From the NCBI GenBank assembly GCA_009772985.1, contig WOUS01000006.1, forward strand, positions 121,390 through 185,389: a stretch of DNA of 64,000 nt, given 5' to 3'. This document shows positions 34,728-43,119 of the stretch, one piece after another. A program made the position numbers and the translations under genes. The notes beneath the pieces are model-generated. The model did no database searches. It was not told where the DNA came from and saw only the letters and a list, made by a program, of their open reading frames with translations. The stretch is from Anaerolineaceae bacterium (lineage in GTDB: Bacteria > Chloroflexota > Anaerolineae > Anaerolineales > Villigracilaceae). Each line of letters begins with the position of its first letter. The first letter of the stretch is position 1.

Positions 34728-35399
34728 ATGGCCCATTTCGACGAATCGCAAAAAGAATTCTGGGAAGAAAACACCAACCTGCGCCCGTACGATCACCCGG
34801 TGGTGCAGGCGTTTGCCAACCAGCGCGTGGACTTCATCCGCGGACTGCTTGGCGGGGCCGGTATCCGCTCGGCGCTGGAGGTCGGCTGCGGCGACGGGTT
34901 CGGGACCCACTACATGCGCGAACTTGTCCAGCCGATCTACGGCAGCGATATCTCGCTGGCGATGCTGCGCGGCAACCCGGTCGGGCGGCAGTTCCTTTCG
35001 CAGGCGGATATTTACAACCTGCCATACCCGGCGCGGACTTTTGACCTGGTCTACTGCTGGGAGGTGCTACACCACGTCCGCGAGCCGCTGCGCGCAATCC
35101 GCGAGATGATGCGCGTCAGCCGCCGCTTCGTGCTGATCTTCGAGCCAAATTCGTTCAACCTGCCGATGGCGCTCTTCGGCTTGCTGATGCCCTCCGATAT
35201 CGGACTGCTGCGCTTCACGCCCTGGTACCTGGGCCGCCTGCTCAAAAAAGCCGGGGTTGGCCATCTGCGGACCTTCACCGTCGGCTGCCTGACGCCCAAC
35301 CGGACGCCCGAGGCGCTGGCGCGCATTCTCATCCGCCTGCCGTACCGCTGGCCGGTCATTGGCATCACCAACGCCGCGTTGGGCGAGGTGGAAGCATAA
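34728..35399 (+). CDS. SAM-dependent methyltransferase
   Basis: The 223-residue class I methyltransferase has motif I ALEVGCGDGFGTHYM (about 45-59), YGSDISLAML (motif II) and TFDLVYCWEVLHHVREP (motif IV). C-terminal residues include a hydrophobic stretch (MALFGLLMPSDIGLL). It resembles methyltransferases found in glycan and lipid gene clusters; the substrate is unknown. It lies between a glucosidase and a GT2 pair. Confidence 0.83.
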   Translation: MAHFDESQKEFWEENTNLRPYDHPVVQAFANQRVDFIRGLLGGAGIRSALEVGCGDGFGTHYMRELVQPIYGSDISLAMLRGNPVGRQFLSQADIYNLPYPARTFDLVYCWEVLHHVREPLRAIREMMRVSRRFVLIFEPNSFNLPMALFGLLMPSDIGLLRFTPWYLGRLLKKAGVGHLRTFTVGCLTPNRTPEALARILIRLPYRWPVIGITNAALGEVEA

Positions 35400-35413
35400 G
35401 CGAAAGGATTGCG

Positions 35414-35599
35414 ATGGCTAAAACGAAAGGACCGCTTTTGCCGGTGATCATCCCGTTGTTGTTGTACAATGGAGAAAAATCCATCCCGGAGGCGCTTCCC
35501 TCGCTGCTGGATTTCTGTCGTTCCTGCAACTGGAAACCTCTGCTCGTGAACAATGGCTCAACCAATGCTTCCCATCCCTGCTCTGAAGGCTGCATATGA
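35414..35599 (+). pseudogene. GT2 glycosyltransferase N-terminal fragment
   Basis: The 61-codon frame reads VIIPLLLYNGEKSIPEALPSLLDFCRSCNWKPLLVNNGSTN, which matches the start of GT2 family enzymes up to the nucleotide-binding NDGSTD motif (here NNGSTN), then stops. The rest of the domain is missing. It directly precedes, and overlaps by 4 bases, an intact GT2 gene of a different sequence, so it looks like a deleted older neighbour. Confidence 0.6.
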
Positions 35600-36453
35600 A
35601 TAAAAGTCTTGCGTTAGTGATCCCGGCCTACAACGAAGAACAGGTCATCGCCAGCGTCCTGGCTGACTTGCGCCAGGGCTGCGCAGATTTCGCGACCGAG
35701 ATCATCGTGGTGGACGATGGGTCCAGTGACAACACGGCTGCGATTGCCGAGACCGCCGGGGTGACCGTGATCCGCCATCGGGTCAACCGCGGGTACGGCG
35801 CGGCGCTCAAGACCGGCATCCGCGCGGCCAGGACGGACTACGTGATGACCATCGACTCCGACGGCCAGCACACAGCCGTGGAAGCCGTCCGGTTGTGGCA
35901 GCGCCTGGGCGAGAACGAGATGGTGGTCGGCAGCCGCGCCGCTCTGTTGCACAGCCCGCTCTGGCGCATGCCCGGTAAATGGCTGCTGGGCGCGCTGGCC
36001 AATTACCTGGTTCGCCAGCGCATCCCCGACCTCAATTCCGGGCTGCGCATCCTGCACCGCGAGACGGTTCTGCGCTACCTGCACCTGTGCCCGTCCGGCT
36101 TTTCCTTCTCGACGACCATCACGCTGGTCATGCTGCACCGCGGCTACAGCGTCGAGTACATTCCGATCACGGTACAGAAGCGCACCGGCAAGAGTTCGAT
36201 CTCGCTGAACACCGGGTTACAGACCCTGCTCCTGATCCTGCGATTGGCCGCTCTGATCGACCCGCTGCGTGTGTTCGTCCCGGCCAGCTTCATCATTGGC
36301 CTGACAGGCGTGCTGTGGGAGATCCCCTATGCGTTGAGCGGGCGCGGCGTCAGCGTGGGATCAATGATGGCTATCGTCACCGGCATGCTGCTGTTCGTGC
36401 TCGGCCTGATCTGCGACCAGATCTCGCAGCTGCGCCTGGGGCTGTACGAGTAA
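35596..36453 (+). CDS. GT2 glycosyltransferase (polyprenyl-phosphate sugar transferase-like)
   Basis: The 285-residue protein has a GT-A domain with LVIPAYNEEQVIASVL at 6-21, EIIVVDDGSSDNT near 37-49, RGYGAALKTGI near 71-81 and the metal-binding MTIDSDGQH near 93-101, followed by two C-terminal membrane helices (about 226-248 and 258-278). This layout fits dolichyl/undecaprenyl-phosphate mannose or glucose synthases. It overlaps asnB by one base (TAATG). Confidence 0.87.
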   Translation: MNKSLALVIPAYNEEQVIASVLADLRQGCADFATEIIVVDDGSSDNTAAIAETAGVTVIRHRVNRGYGAALKTGIRAARTDYVMTIDSDGQHTAVEAVRLWQRLGENEMVVGSRAALLHSPLWRMPGKWLLGALANYLVRQRIPDLNSGLRILHRETVLRYLHLCPSGFSFSTTITLVMLHRGYSVEYIPITVQKRTGKSSISLNTGLQTLLLILRLAALIDPLRVFVPASFIIGLTGVLWEIPYALSGRGVSVGSMMAIVTGMLLFVLGLICDQISQLRLGLYE

Positions 36454-38357
36454 TGTGCGGGATTGCCGGCTTGCTCATGCTGGACGGTTCCAGCCCGCCC
36501 ACAGACCTGATCGAGAAGATGACCGGGGCGTTGAGCCACCGCGGCCCGGACGGATGGGGAGCGCACCAGATCGGTCCGATTGCCCTGGGTCACCGCCGCC
36601 TTTCGATCATTGATCTCTCCGCGGCTGGCAATCAGCCGATGTGCAATGAGGACGGCACGATCTGGATCACCTACAACGGCGAGATATACAATTTCGCGGA
36701 CCTGCGCCGCGTGCTGGAGCAGGCCGGCCACCGGTTCCGCTCCAACACCGACAGCGAAGTGGTCCTGCACGCTTACGAGCAGTGGGGCCCGGATTGCTTG
36801 CAGCGCTTCAACGGGATGTTTGCTTTCGGTCTGTGGGATGACAATCGCAAACGCCTGTGGGTCACCCGCGACCGGCTCGGCGTCAAACCTCTCTTCTTCC
36901 TGCATACGCCATCTGTGTTTGCTTTCGGTTCCGAGATCAAGGCGCTGCTGCCAATCCCCGGCGCTGGGCGCAAAATGGACTACGCCGCGTTGTCTTACTA
37001 CCTGGCGCTGAACTACACCCCCGCCCCGCGCACGCTGTTCGCGGACATCCGCCAGCTGGAGCCGGGCCAGTACCTGCTGGTGGAGGCGGACGGGCGGGCG
37101 CAGATCCATACTTACTGGCAACTCGAATATCGCGACCCCGAACAACGCGACCTGCGGCAGGGGATCGAGCAGTTCACCGACTTGCTGGAGGACGCCGTGC
37201 GCATCCGGCTGGTCAGCGACGTGCCGTTCGGGTCCTTCCTGAGCGGCGGCGTGGACTCGAGCGCCATCGCCTACTGGATGTCGCGCGCCATGCGCGAGCC
37301 AGTCAAGACCTTCACCATCTCGTTCCAGGAAGAATCCTTCAACGAAAGCGGCTATGCGCGCCGGGTGGCCGCCCAGATCGGCGCCGACCATCACGAGCGC
37401 GTGGTGGCCGCCGACGCAGCCGCCATCCTGCCGCAACTGGTCTGGCACGCCGAGGAACCCACCGCCGACTCATCCATGCTGGCCGTGTACTATCTCGCTC
37501 AGATGACCCGCGAGCACGTCACCATGGCGCTCAGCGGAGACGGCGCCGATGAGACTATCGCAGGATACGAGACCTACCAGGCCTATTACCTGCACCGCCT
37601 GTACCGCGCCATCCCGGCCTTCCTGCGCGATCGAATGCTCACCCCGCTGATCGAAGCCCTGCTGCCGGTCAGCGAGGGCAAGGTCAGTTTCGATTTCAAA
37701 CTGCGCCGCTTTCTGCACAGCGGCGGCGTGACCTCCGAAGATGCGCACGCGCTTTGGCGCATGATATTCAATGCCGACCAGCGCCGCCGGCTGCTGGCCC
37801 CGCTGGGCGGTCAGCCCGGCGTCGCTGCCGAGGTGATTGACTTGTACCGCGAATACTTCCGGCGCTCTGGCGCGCGCCATCCGTTGGACCGCATGTTGTA
37901 CGTGGACACCGCCTTCTACCTGCCCAACGATATGTTAGTCAAGGTTGACCGCATGTCCATGGCTCACAGCCTGGAGGTGCGCGTCCCGTTCCTGGACTAC
38001 CGGCTGGTTGAGTTTCTGGCGCGTGTCCCGCCGCAGTGGAAATTACGCGGACTGACACAGAAGAAATACCTGCTCAAGGCCGCCATGCGCGGCCGGCTGC
38101 CCGACGCGATCCTGGATCGCAAGAAGGCCGGATTCAACCTTCCCGCCGGCCCGTGGATGAAACGCGGATTGAAACCCTTCGTGATGGACACCCTCTCGCC
38201 GCGCCGCGTGCGCGACACCGGCCTGCTCGACGCGGAGTTCGTCCAGTCCCTGCTGGAGCAGCACTTCGCCGGGCTTGCAGACAACAGCCACCAGATCTGG
38301 TGCCTGCTGACACTCGTGCTTTGGCATGAGAAATTCATGTCTGCACGTACCGTCTGA
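36453..38357 (+). CDS. asnB: Asparagine synthase (glutamine-hydrolysing)
   Basis: The 634-residue protein starts MCGIAGLL with the catalytic Cys2 of the glutamine amidotransferase domain (1 to about 210; RGPDGWG near 31), then the synthetase domain with SGGVDSSAIA (PP-loop, near 262) and VKVDRMSMAHSLEVRVPFLDYRLVEF near 500. It makes asparagine from aspartate, or amidates an acidic sugar or peptide. Its place after a GT2 gene and before a methyltransferase fits the asnB copies often seen in surface-glycan clusters. The start is fixed by the overlap and by Cys2. Confidence 0.92.
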   Translation: MCGIAGLLMLDGSSPPTDLIEKMTGALSHRGPDGWGAHQIGPIALGHRRLSIIDLSAAGNQPMCNEDGTIWITYNGEIYNFADLRRVLEQAGHRFRSNTDSEVVLHAYEQWGPDCLQRFNGMFAFGLWDDNRKRLWVTRDRLGVKPLFFLHTPSVFAFGSEIKALLPIPGAGRKMDYAALSYYLALNYTPAPRTLFADIRQLEPGQYLLVEADGRAQIHTYWQLEYRDPEQRDLRQGIEQFTDLLEDAVRIRLVSDVPFGSFLSGGVDSSAIAYWMSRAMREPVKTFTISFQEESFNESGYARRVAAQIGADHHERVVAADAAAILPQLVWHAEEPTADSSMLAVYYLAQMTREHVTMALSGDGADETIAGYETYQAYYLHRLYRAIPAFLRDRMLTPLIEALLPVSEGKVSFDFKLRRFLHSGGVTSEDAHALWRMIFNADQRRRLLAPLGGQPGVAAEVIDLYREYFRRSGARHPLDRMLYVDTAFYLPNDMLVKVDRMSMAHSLEVRVPFLDYRLVEFLARVPPQWKLRGLTQKKYLLKAAMRGRLPDAILDRKKAGFNLPAGPWMKRGLKPFVMDTLSPRRVRDTGLLDAEFVQSLLEQHFAGLADNSHQIWCLLTLVLWHEKFMSARTV

Positions 38358-38390
38358 TTCCCAACCAATTGTTACCATCGAGATGACAGA

Positions 38391-38990
38391 ATGAAAAAAT
38401 CATTGATTCGCTCCGTCTGGGATTTCCTTGGTATCCCCTTCCGCCTTGTATTACTCGACCAGGCCTGGCTGCCAAAGTTGGGCTGGACCACACTCGAGGA
38501 GGAACGCATCCAGGCGGTGCTGCCCCACCTCGAGGGGCGTTTGCTGGACGTGGGCGCGGGCACTAATCTGCTGGTCAAGACTTACGGGAACGGCCTCGGC
38601 GTGGATGTCTTCGAATGGGGCGGCGGTGCGCAGGTGGTGGAAGATACATCGAACCTGCCGTTCGAGCCAGCCTGCTTTGACTCGATCACCTTCATCGCCT
38701 GCCTGAACCACATTCCCTACCGCGATGCGGCGCTGCGCGAGGCGCGCCGCCTGATCCGTCCGGGCGGCCGTTTGGTGATTACCATGATCAGCCCGCTGCT
38801 GGGAAATGTCGGCCACGCCATCTGGTGGTACAGTGAGGACAAGCGCCGCGGCGGTATGCTGCCGGGCGAACTGGGCGGTATGACCACCAGGCAGATCGTG
38901 CGCCTGTGCCGGGAAGCCGGGTTTGCCCTGACCGTGCACAAACGCTTCGTCTATGGCATGAATAATTTGTACGTGTTCGAACCGGTCTGA
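38391..38990 (+). CDS. SAM-dependent methyltransferase
   Basis: The 199-residue protein has motif I RLLDVGAGTNLLVKTYG (about 49-65), GLGVDVFEWGG and FDSITFIACLNHIPYRDAALREARRLIRPGGRLVITM (motifs IV-V). It belongs to the Methyltransf_11-like group. It starts 33 bases after asnB and closes the glycan-like gene run. The substrate is unknown. Confidence 0.82.
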   Translation: MKKSLIRSVWDFLGIPFRLVLLDQAWLPKLGWTTLEEERIQAVLPHLEGRLLDVGAGTNLLVKTYGNGLGVDVFEWGGGAQVVEDTSNLPFEPACFDSITFIACLNHIPYRDAALREARRLIRPGGRLVITMISPLLGNVGHAIWWYSEDKRRGGMLPGELGGMTTRQIVRLCREAGFALTVHKRFVYGMNNLYVFEPV

Positions 38991-39045
38991 GTTTCGTCAG
39001 GTTATTGTTACCGTTCGAACACAAAGGTCAGCCTTTCGCCTCATG

Positions 39046-39090
39046 TTACGCAGATTTTTTTTATCTGCGTAATCTGTGTAATCTGTGGAT
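39046..39090. repeat. Palindromic repeat, TTACGCAGAT type
   Basis: TTACGCAGAT and ATCTGCGTAA pair around a T-rich loop, followed by repeated AATCTGTG words. The word set resembles the element at 331-421. Confidence 0.5.
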
Positions 39091-39130
39091 AATTTCATTG
39101 ATTCGGGATTGTATTTTTCCCCGCCATGGT

Positions 39131-39136
39131 TATACT
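39131..39136 (+). promoter_or_regulatory. Leaderless -10 box
   Basis: TATACT lies 8 bases before the ATG at 39145, and no ribosome site is present. Confidence 0.5.
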
Positions 39137-39144
39137 AACAATTG

Positions 39145-41364
39145 ATGGACCTGCTCTCCGCCCTCCCGTACGCGGGCGGGACGCCGCCCGCCTCTGCGAC
39201 CGGCCCGCTGGACCGCTTCCTGCCGCCCTTCCCCGACGGCGCGGCTGCCGCGCTCGTCGCCCCGCACGCCGCGCCCGGCGCCTGGCTGCTGGACCCGTTC
39301 GGGGCCGCGCCGCGCCTGGCGGTGGAGTTGGCGCGCGCCGGATACCGCGTGCTGGTGGCGGTCAACAACCCGATCACGCGCTTCCTGCTGGAGATGGCCT
39401 GCCAGCCGCCTGCCCGTTCTGAACTCCAGGCCGCGCTGGCGGAACTGGCCTCGGCGCGCAAAGGCGAAGAGCGGATCGAATCCCATTTGCAATCCCTCTA
39501 CCAGACCGAGTGCGTTAAGTGCCGGCGCGTTGTTCCGGCGGAGGCATTCGTGTGGGAACGCGGCGGGACTGTGCCAGTGTCCCGCATCTACAACTGTCCG
39601 TGCGGCGAAAGCGGCGAGCATCCGGTTACCGAAGCGGACCAGGCGCGCGCCGGGCAGATGTCCGCCGCGGCCGGGTTGCACCGCGCCCGCGCCCTCGAAC
39701 GCGTCGCCGCGCTGGACGACCCCGACCGCCTCCACGTGCAGGAGGCGCTGGAGTGCTATCTGCCGCGCGCCGTCTATGCCCTCATCACCATCGCCAACAA
39801 ACTGGACGGGCTGTCGCTCACGCCGGAGCGGCGGCGCTGTCTCATTGCCCTGCTGCTCTCGGCCTGCGACGAGGCCAACACGCTCTGGCCGCATCCCACC
39901 GAGCGCCCGCGCCCGAAGCAGTTGACCGTCCCGCCGCGCTTCCTCGAGAAGAATATCTGGCGGTCGCTCGAGCGCGGCGTGGACGAATGGTCCGGCGGGG
40001 AAAATGCCGTGCCGCTCGCGACCTGGCCCCGGGTCCCGGACGAAGCGGGCGGCGTGTGCCTGTACGAAGGGCCGGTGCGCGCTCTCGCGCCGCGTCTCAA
40101 GGAGATCGCCCCGTCCGCCATCGTCTCGGTGGTGCCGCGTCCGAACCAGGCTTTCTGGACGCTCTCGGCGCTGTGGGCTGGCTGGCTGTGGGGGCGGGAG
40201 GCGGTGGCGCCGTTCAAGAGCGTCCTGCGCCGCCGCCGCTACGACTGGGACTGGCACGCCGCTGCGCTCTACGCCGCCCTGAAAAATCTCGCCGCGCACC
40301 TGCCGCTCGACGCCCGGCTGTTCGCGCTCGTGCCGGAGCCGGAGCCGTCGTTCCTGACCGCCGTCCTGCTGGCGGCCTCGGAGGCCGGATTTGATCTGAA
40401 CGGCATCGCCATCCGCTCCCGCCACGACCCGGCGCAGGCCGCCTGGAACCGGCGCGCCTTCCCCCGCCCGGCCATAGACGAGATTGACGCCGGCGAGGTG
40501 CGCCGCGCCATGCTGGAATATTTGCGGGCGCGCGGCGAGCCGGTCACGTACCTGCACCTGCACGCCGCCGGGCTGGCCGCGCTGGCCGAACAGCACGCGC
40601 TGACGTGGAAGAAGGAGGCCCTGCCCGCGCTGAATGCTCCCATCACCGCTGCCATCGAGTCCGGCGCGTTCGTCCATCACGCCGCGGGCGCGGCCGCCGA
40701 GACCGGCCTGTGGGCGCTGCCCGAATGGGACGCCGCCGCCCCGTCCCTGCCCGACCGCGTGGAAATGTTCCTCGTCCCGTTCCTGCAAAAGAATCCCGCC
40801 TGCCGCCTCCCGGACATCGAAACTGCCCTGAACGCCGAACTGCGCGGCCTGTTCACTCCTCCGCTCGGACTGGTGCGCGAGACGCTGGCCTCCTACGCCG
40901 TCGAGACGGACGGCGGCTGGACCCTGCGCCCGGAGGACTCTCCCTCCGCCCGCCGCGCGGACCTCGAGTCTGCCGCGGCGCAACTGGCCGCGCTCGGCGC
41001 GCGGCTGGGGTACGCCGTTTCCCGCTCCGACCAGCCCGGGCGGACGATGCTCTGGCAGGAGGGCGGGGAGGACGTCTACGCGTTTTACCTGCTGGCCTCG
41101 GCGGTCGCCGGGCAGGCCGTCCGCCAGAACCCGCATCCGCCGGAACGCAGCCTGCTCGTCCTCCCCGGCGGACGCGCCGGCCTGCTCTCCGCGAAATTGC
41201 GCCGCGACCCGGCGCTCGAGGCGCTCTGGAACCGGGGCTGGCGCGTGCTCAAGTTCCGCCAGTTGCGGCGGCTGGCCGAATCCGAAGGTCTCGACCGCGG
41301 GCAGTGGGAGAAGGAACTCTCCGGCGACCCGCTCGAACCGCCGGAGCAGATGAGGATGTTTTGA
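39145..41364 (+). CDS. Large protein with degenerate DNA-methyltransferase-like N-terminus
   Basis: The 739-residue protein begins with a SAM-binding-like stretch, LLDPFGAAPRLAVELARAGYRVLVAVNNP (about 47-75), similar in position to LDPFxGxGT...DxNP of DNA methylases but with the Gly-rich loop and acidic residue altered. A CVKC...YNCPCG set near 122-154 could bind zinc, as in some DUF1156-like DNA methylases. The middle is helical and Arg-rich; the C-terminus (LLVLPGGRAGLLSAKLRRDPALE) resembles no domain I know. No NPPY or DPPY motif is visible. A leaderless start at 39145 is favoured over the TTG at 39142. Confidence 0.6.
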   Translation: MDLLSALPYAGGTPPASATGPLDRFLPPFPDGAAAALVAPHAAPGAWLLDPFGAAPRLAVELARAGYRVLVAVNNPITRFLLEMACQPPARSELQAALAELASARKGEERIESHLQSLYQTECVKCRRVVPAEAFVWERGGTVPVSRIYNCPCGESGEHPVTEADQARAGQMSAAAGLHRARALERVAALDDPDRLHVQEALECYLPRAVYALITIANKLDGLSLTPERRRCLIALLLSACDEANTLWPHPTERPRPKQLTVPPRFLEKNIWRSLERGVDEWSGGENAVPLATWPRVPDEAGGVCLYEGPVRALAPRLKEIAPSAIVSVVPRPNQAFWTLSALWAGWLWGREAVAPFKSVLRRRRYDWDWHAAALYAALKNLAAHLPLDARLFALVPEPEPSFLTAVLLAASEAGFDLNGIAIRSRHDPAQAAWNRRAFPRPAIDEIDAGEVRRAMLEYLRARGEPVTYLHLHAAGLAALAEQHALTWKKEALPALNAPITAAIESGAFVHHAAGAAAETGLWALPEWDAAAPSLPDRVEMFLVPFLQKNPACRLPDIETALNAELRGLFTPPLGLVRETLASYAVETDGGWTLRPEDSPSARRADLESAAAQLAALGARLGYAVSRSDQPGRTMLWQEGGEDVYAFYLLASAVAGQAVRQNPHPPERSLLVLPGGRAGLLSAKLRRDPALEALWNRGWRVLKFRQLRRLAESEGLDRGQWEKELSGDPLEPPEQMRMF

Positions 41365-41380
41365 AATATTTAACCCTCCG

Positions 41381-41409
41381 TTGACAGCCCTCCTCACATC
41401 GGGTATGCT
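41381..41409 (+). promoter_or_regulatory. Promoter of ffs
   Basis: TTGACA (41381-41386) and TATGCT (41404-41409) are separated by exactly 17 bases, and the RNA would start 7 bases further at about 41416. It is the clearest -35/-10 pair in the window. Confidence 0.8.
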
Positions 41410-41415
41410 TGCCCT

Positions 41416-41527
41416 GTCCGGGTGGGTCCGGCGCGGCGGAGACCTGCGAACCCCGCCAGGTCCGAAAGGAAGCAACGGTAAGGAGGACACTCCGGGTGCC
41501 GCCGGGTCACCTGCCCGGACATTTTTT
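41416..41527 (+). ncRNA. ffs: Signal recognition particle RNA, small bacterial type
   Basis: The RNA closes with GTCCGGG/CCCGGAC and has the conserved apical domain CCAGGTCCGAAAGGAAGCAACGG near 41456-41477, the GGAAGCA-type Ffh-binding loop. Length is about 105 bases plus a TTTTTT terminator. It pairs with Ffh to target membrane proteins. A canonical promoter lies just upstream. Confidence 0.92.
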
Positions 41528-41544
41528 AGAAGCACGCAAAACCC

Positions 41545-41637
41545 TTTGTACACGGACAACACGGACAACACGGAGATCACGGAGTCCTTCCGTGGGATAC
41601 GGAAAAAACCGTCCAGTCCGTGTCATCCGTGTCCAAA
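41545..41637. repeat. CACGGA-type palindromic element, copy 2
   Basis: Near-inverted ends TTTGTACACGGA and TCCGTGTCCAAA enclose GATCACGGAGTCCTTCCG, GATACGG and ACCGTCC...TCCGTG. Word order matches copy 1 at 27762-27845. The ACGGACAAC word is duplicated near the left end. Confidence 0.65.
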
Positions 41638-41679
41638 AATCCGCGTTTATCAGCGTTCGTCCGCGTCCCATTCAAAACC

Positions 41680-42030
41680 ATGCCTCGCTGGATAAAATTT
41701 CTCATTGCCCTCGCCCTCGGTATCGCCGCCGGAGTGGTCTACGGCTGGGTGCTCAGCCCGGTCCAGTACGTGGACATCGCGCCCGCCTCCCTGCGCACCG
41801 ATTACCGCACCGACTACGCGCTGATGACCGCCCAGGTCTACTACGCCGACCGTGATCTCGACGCGGCCGCCCGGCGTCTCACCGTCTTCGGCAGCGACCC
41901 GCCCGCCGAAATCGCCTCGCAGGCGCTGACCTACGCCTTCCAGAACAACTTCCCCGAAGCCGACATCAAACTGCTCCAGGAACTCGCCTCCGCCCTCCAG
42001 ACCTGGCAGCCCGCCGGAGGCGCGCCGTGA
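41680..42030 (+). CDS. Membrane-anchored protein, paralogue A
   Basis: The 116-residue protein has one N-terminal helix (about 5-24) followed by WVLSPVQYVDIAPASLRTDYRTDYALMTAQVYYADRDLDAAARRL, a short helical-repeat-like region. It is homologous to the first 100 residues of the next gene and lacks that gene's C-terminal domain. It overlaps that gene by 4 bases (GTGA). The function is unknown. The repeat element ends about 40 bases upstream and no clear ribosome site is seen. Confidence 0.75.
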   Translation: MPRWIKFLIALALGIAAGVVYGWVLSPVQYVDIAPASLRTDYRTDYALMTAQVYYADRDLDAAARRLTVFGSDPPAEIASQALTYAFQNNFPEADIKLLQELASALQTWQPAGGAP

Positions 42031-42902
42031 CCTTTCTGCGCCGCATCCCCTGGCTGCTCGTCGGCGGCGTGGCGCTTGGCGTCGCCCTTGGCCTCGTCTA
42101 CACGTGGATCGTCTCGCCGGTGACTTATGTGGACGCCGCGCCGGACGCCCTGCGCTCCGACTTCAAGGACCAGTATCGCGTCCTGATCGCCTCCGCTTAC
42201 CAGGCGGACGGCGACCTGGACCGCGCCCGCGCCCGCCTCGCCTCGCTCCGCGACCCGGACCCGGCCGCGGCCCTGACCGGCCAGGCCAGCGCTCTGCTGG
42301 CTGCGGGCGACCCGGACGGCTCGGCCTACGCGCTGCTCCAACTGGCGCAGGCGGTCCAGCCCCCCGCGCCGACCGCGGCCGCCTCGTCCACGCCGACGAT
42401 CATCGTCGTCCCGGCGACGATGCCGCCAACGGATACGCCGTTCATCACCGACACCCCCGGCGGCCCGCCGACCGATACCCCGTCCGTGAGCGAGACGCCT
42501 TTCACGCCGACCGTCACGCCCTTCCTCTCCGCCACGCCGCGTCCCAGCCGCACGCCCACCCCGACTCCCGGCCTGCCGTACGCGCTCGCCGCGCAGGAGA
42601 CGGTCTGCAACGCGAATCTGCTCGACGCGCTGATCCAGGTCCAGGTCCGGGACGCAGCCGGGTATCCCGTCCCCGGCGTGGACATCCTGGTCACGTGGGA
42701 TGGCGGCCGCGAACACATCTTCACCGGCCTCAAGCCGGAACTGGGCAACGGCTACGCCGACTTCGCCATGACGCCCGGCATCGTCTACAGCGTGCAGGTC
42801 GCCAGCGGCGGCGCGCCGGTCGAGGGGCTGGAAGCGCCAACCTGCGAAGCCGGCGGCGTGACCTGGTGGGGGAGCCTCCGGCTGGTCTTCCAGCAGCCGT
42901 AA
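42027..42902 (+). CDS. Membrane-anchored protein, paralogue B, with C-terminal beta domain
   Basis: The 291-residue protein starts at GTG and repeats the plan of its neighbour: one helix (about 10-30), then WIVSPVTYVDAAPDALRSDFKDQYRVLIASAYQADGDLDRARARL. A long Thr/Pro/Ser linker (about 113-190) leads to a domain with ICN-like start LAAQETVCNANLLDALIQVQVRDAAGYPVPGVDILVTWDGG, which looks like an Ig-like or carboxypeptidase-regulatory-like beta sandwich with two Cys. It is probably outward-facing. The pair arose by tandem duplication. Confidence 0.77.
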   Translation: MTFLRRIPWLLVGGVALGVALGLVYTWIVSPVTYVDAAPDALRSDFKDQYRVLIASAYQADGDLDRARARLASLRDPDPAAALTGQASALLAAGDPDGSAYALLQLAQAVQPPAPTAAASSTPTIIVVPATMPPTDTPFITDTPGGPPTDTPSVSETPFTPTVTPFLSATPRPSRTPTPTPGLPYALAAQETVCNANLLDALIQVQVRDAAGYPVPGVDILVTWDGGREHIFTGLKPELGNGYADFAMTPGIVYSVQVASGGAPVEGLEAPTCEAGGVTWWGSLRLVFQQP

Positions 42903-43005
42903 AGATTAAACCGCGAAGCACGCGACCCCCCAAGAACGGGGGCAGGCGAACGCGAAGATTTCAATTCGGTCGCGAAGAAGCCCGTTTTGGCGGGTATTGA
43001 AGTTT

Positions 43006-43035
43006 CGTAGGGCGGGTTTCGATACCCGCCCTACG
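43006..43035. repeat. Perfect hairpin repeat
   Basis: CGTAGGGCGGGT and ACCCGCCCTACG flank a 6-base loop. This GTAGGGCGGG-type palindrome belongs to the dispersed intergenic class. The preceding 42903-43000 stretch holds only CGCGAAG-rich low-complexity sequence. Confidence 0.6.
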
Positions 43036-43049
43036 ACACCCACAATAAA

Positions 43050-43076
43050 AACTTCCGGGAAACCCTCCCGGAAGTT
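43050..43076. terminator. Terminator between convergent genes
   Basis: AACTTCCGGG and CCCGGAAGTT form a 10-base stem with a 7-base loop, preceded by AAAAA, which gives a U-run for the leftward LCP gene. Confidence 0.65.
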
Positions 43077-43119
43077 CTGTTGACTACCCAACCACCCAAC
43101 TATCCAACTACCGAACTAA

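Noticed and set aside
39130..41580. 816-codon minus-strand frame over the methyltransferase-like gene and ffs
   Set aside because: It would run through the SRP RNA and is Arg/Gly/Gln-rich without motifs.
41545..41637. CRISPR-like repeated CACGGA words
   Set aside because: Repeats are short, irregular and palindromic overall, with no spacers of uniform length. No cas genes and no CRISPR array were seen in the window.
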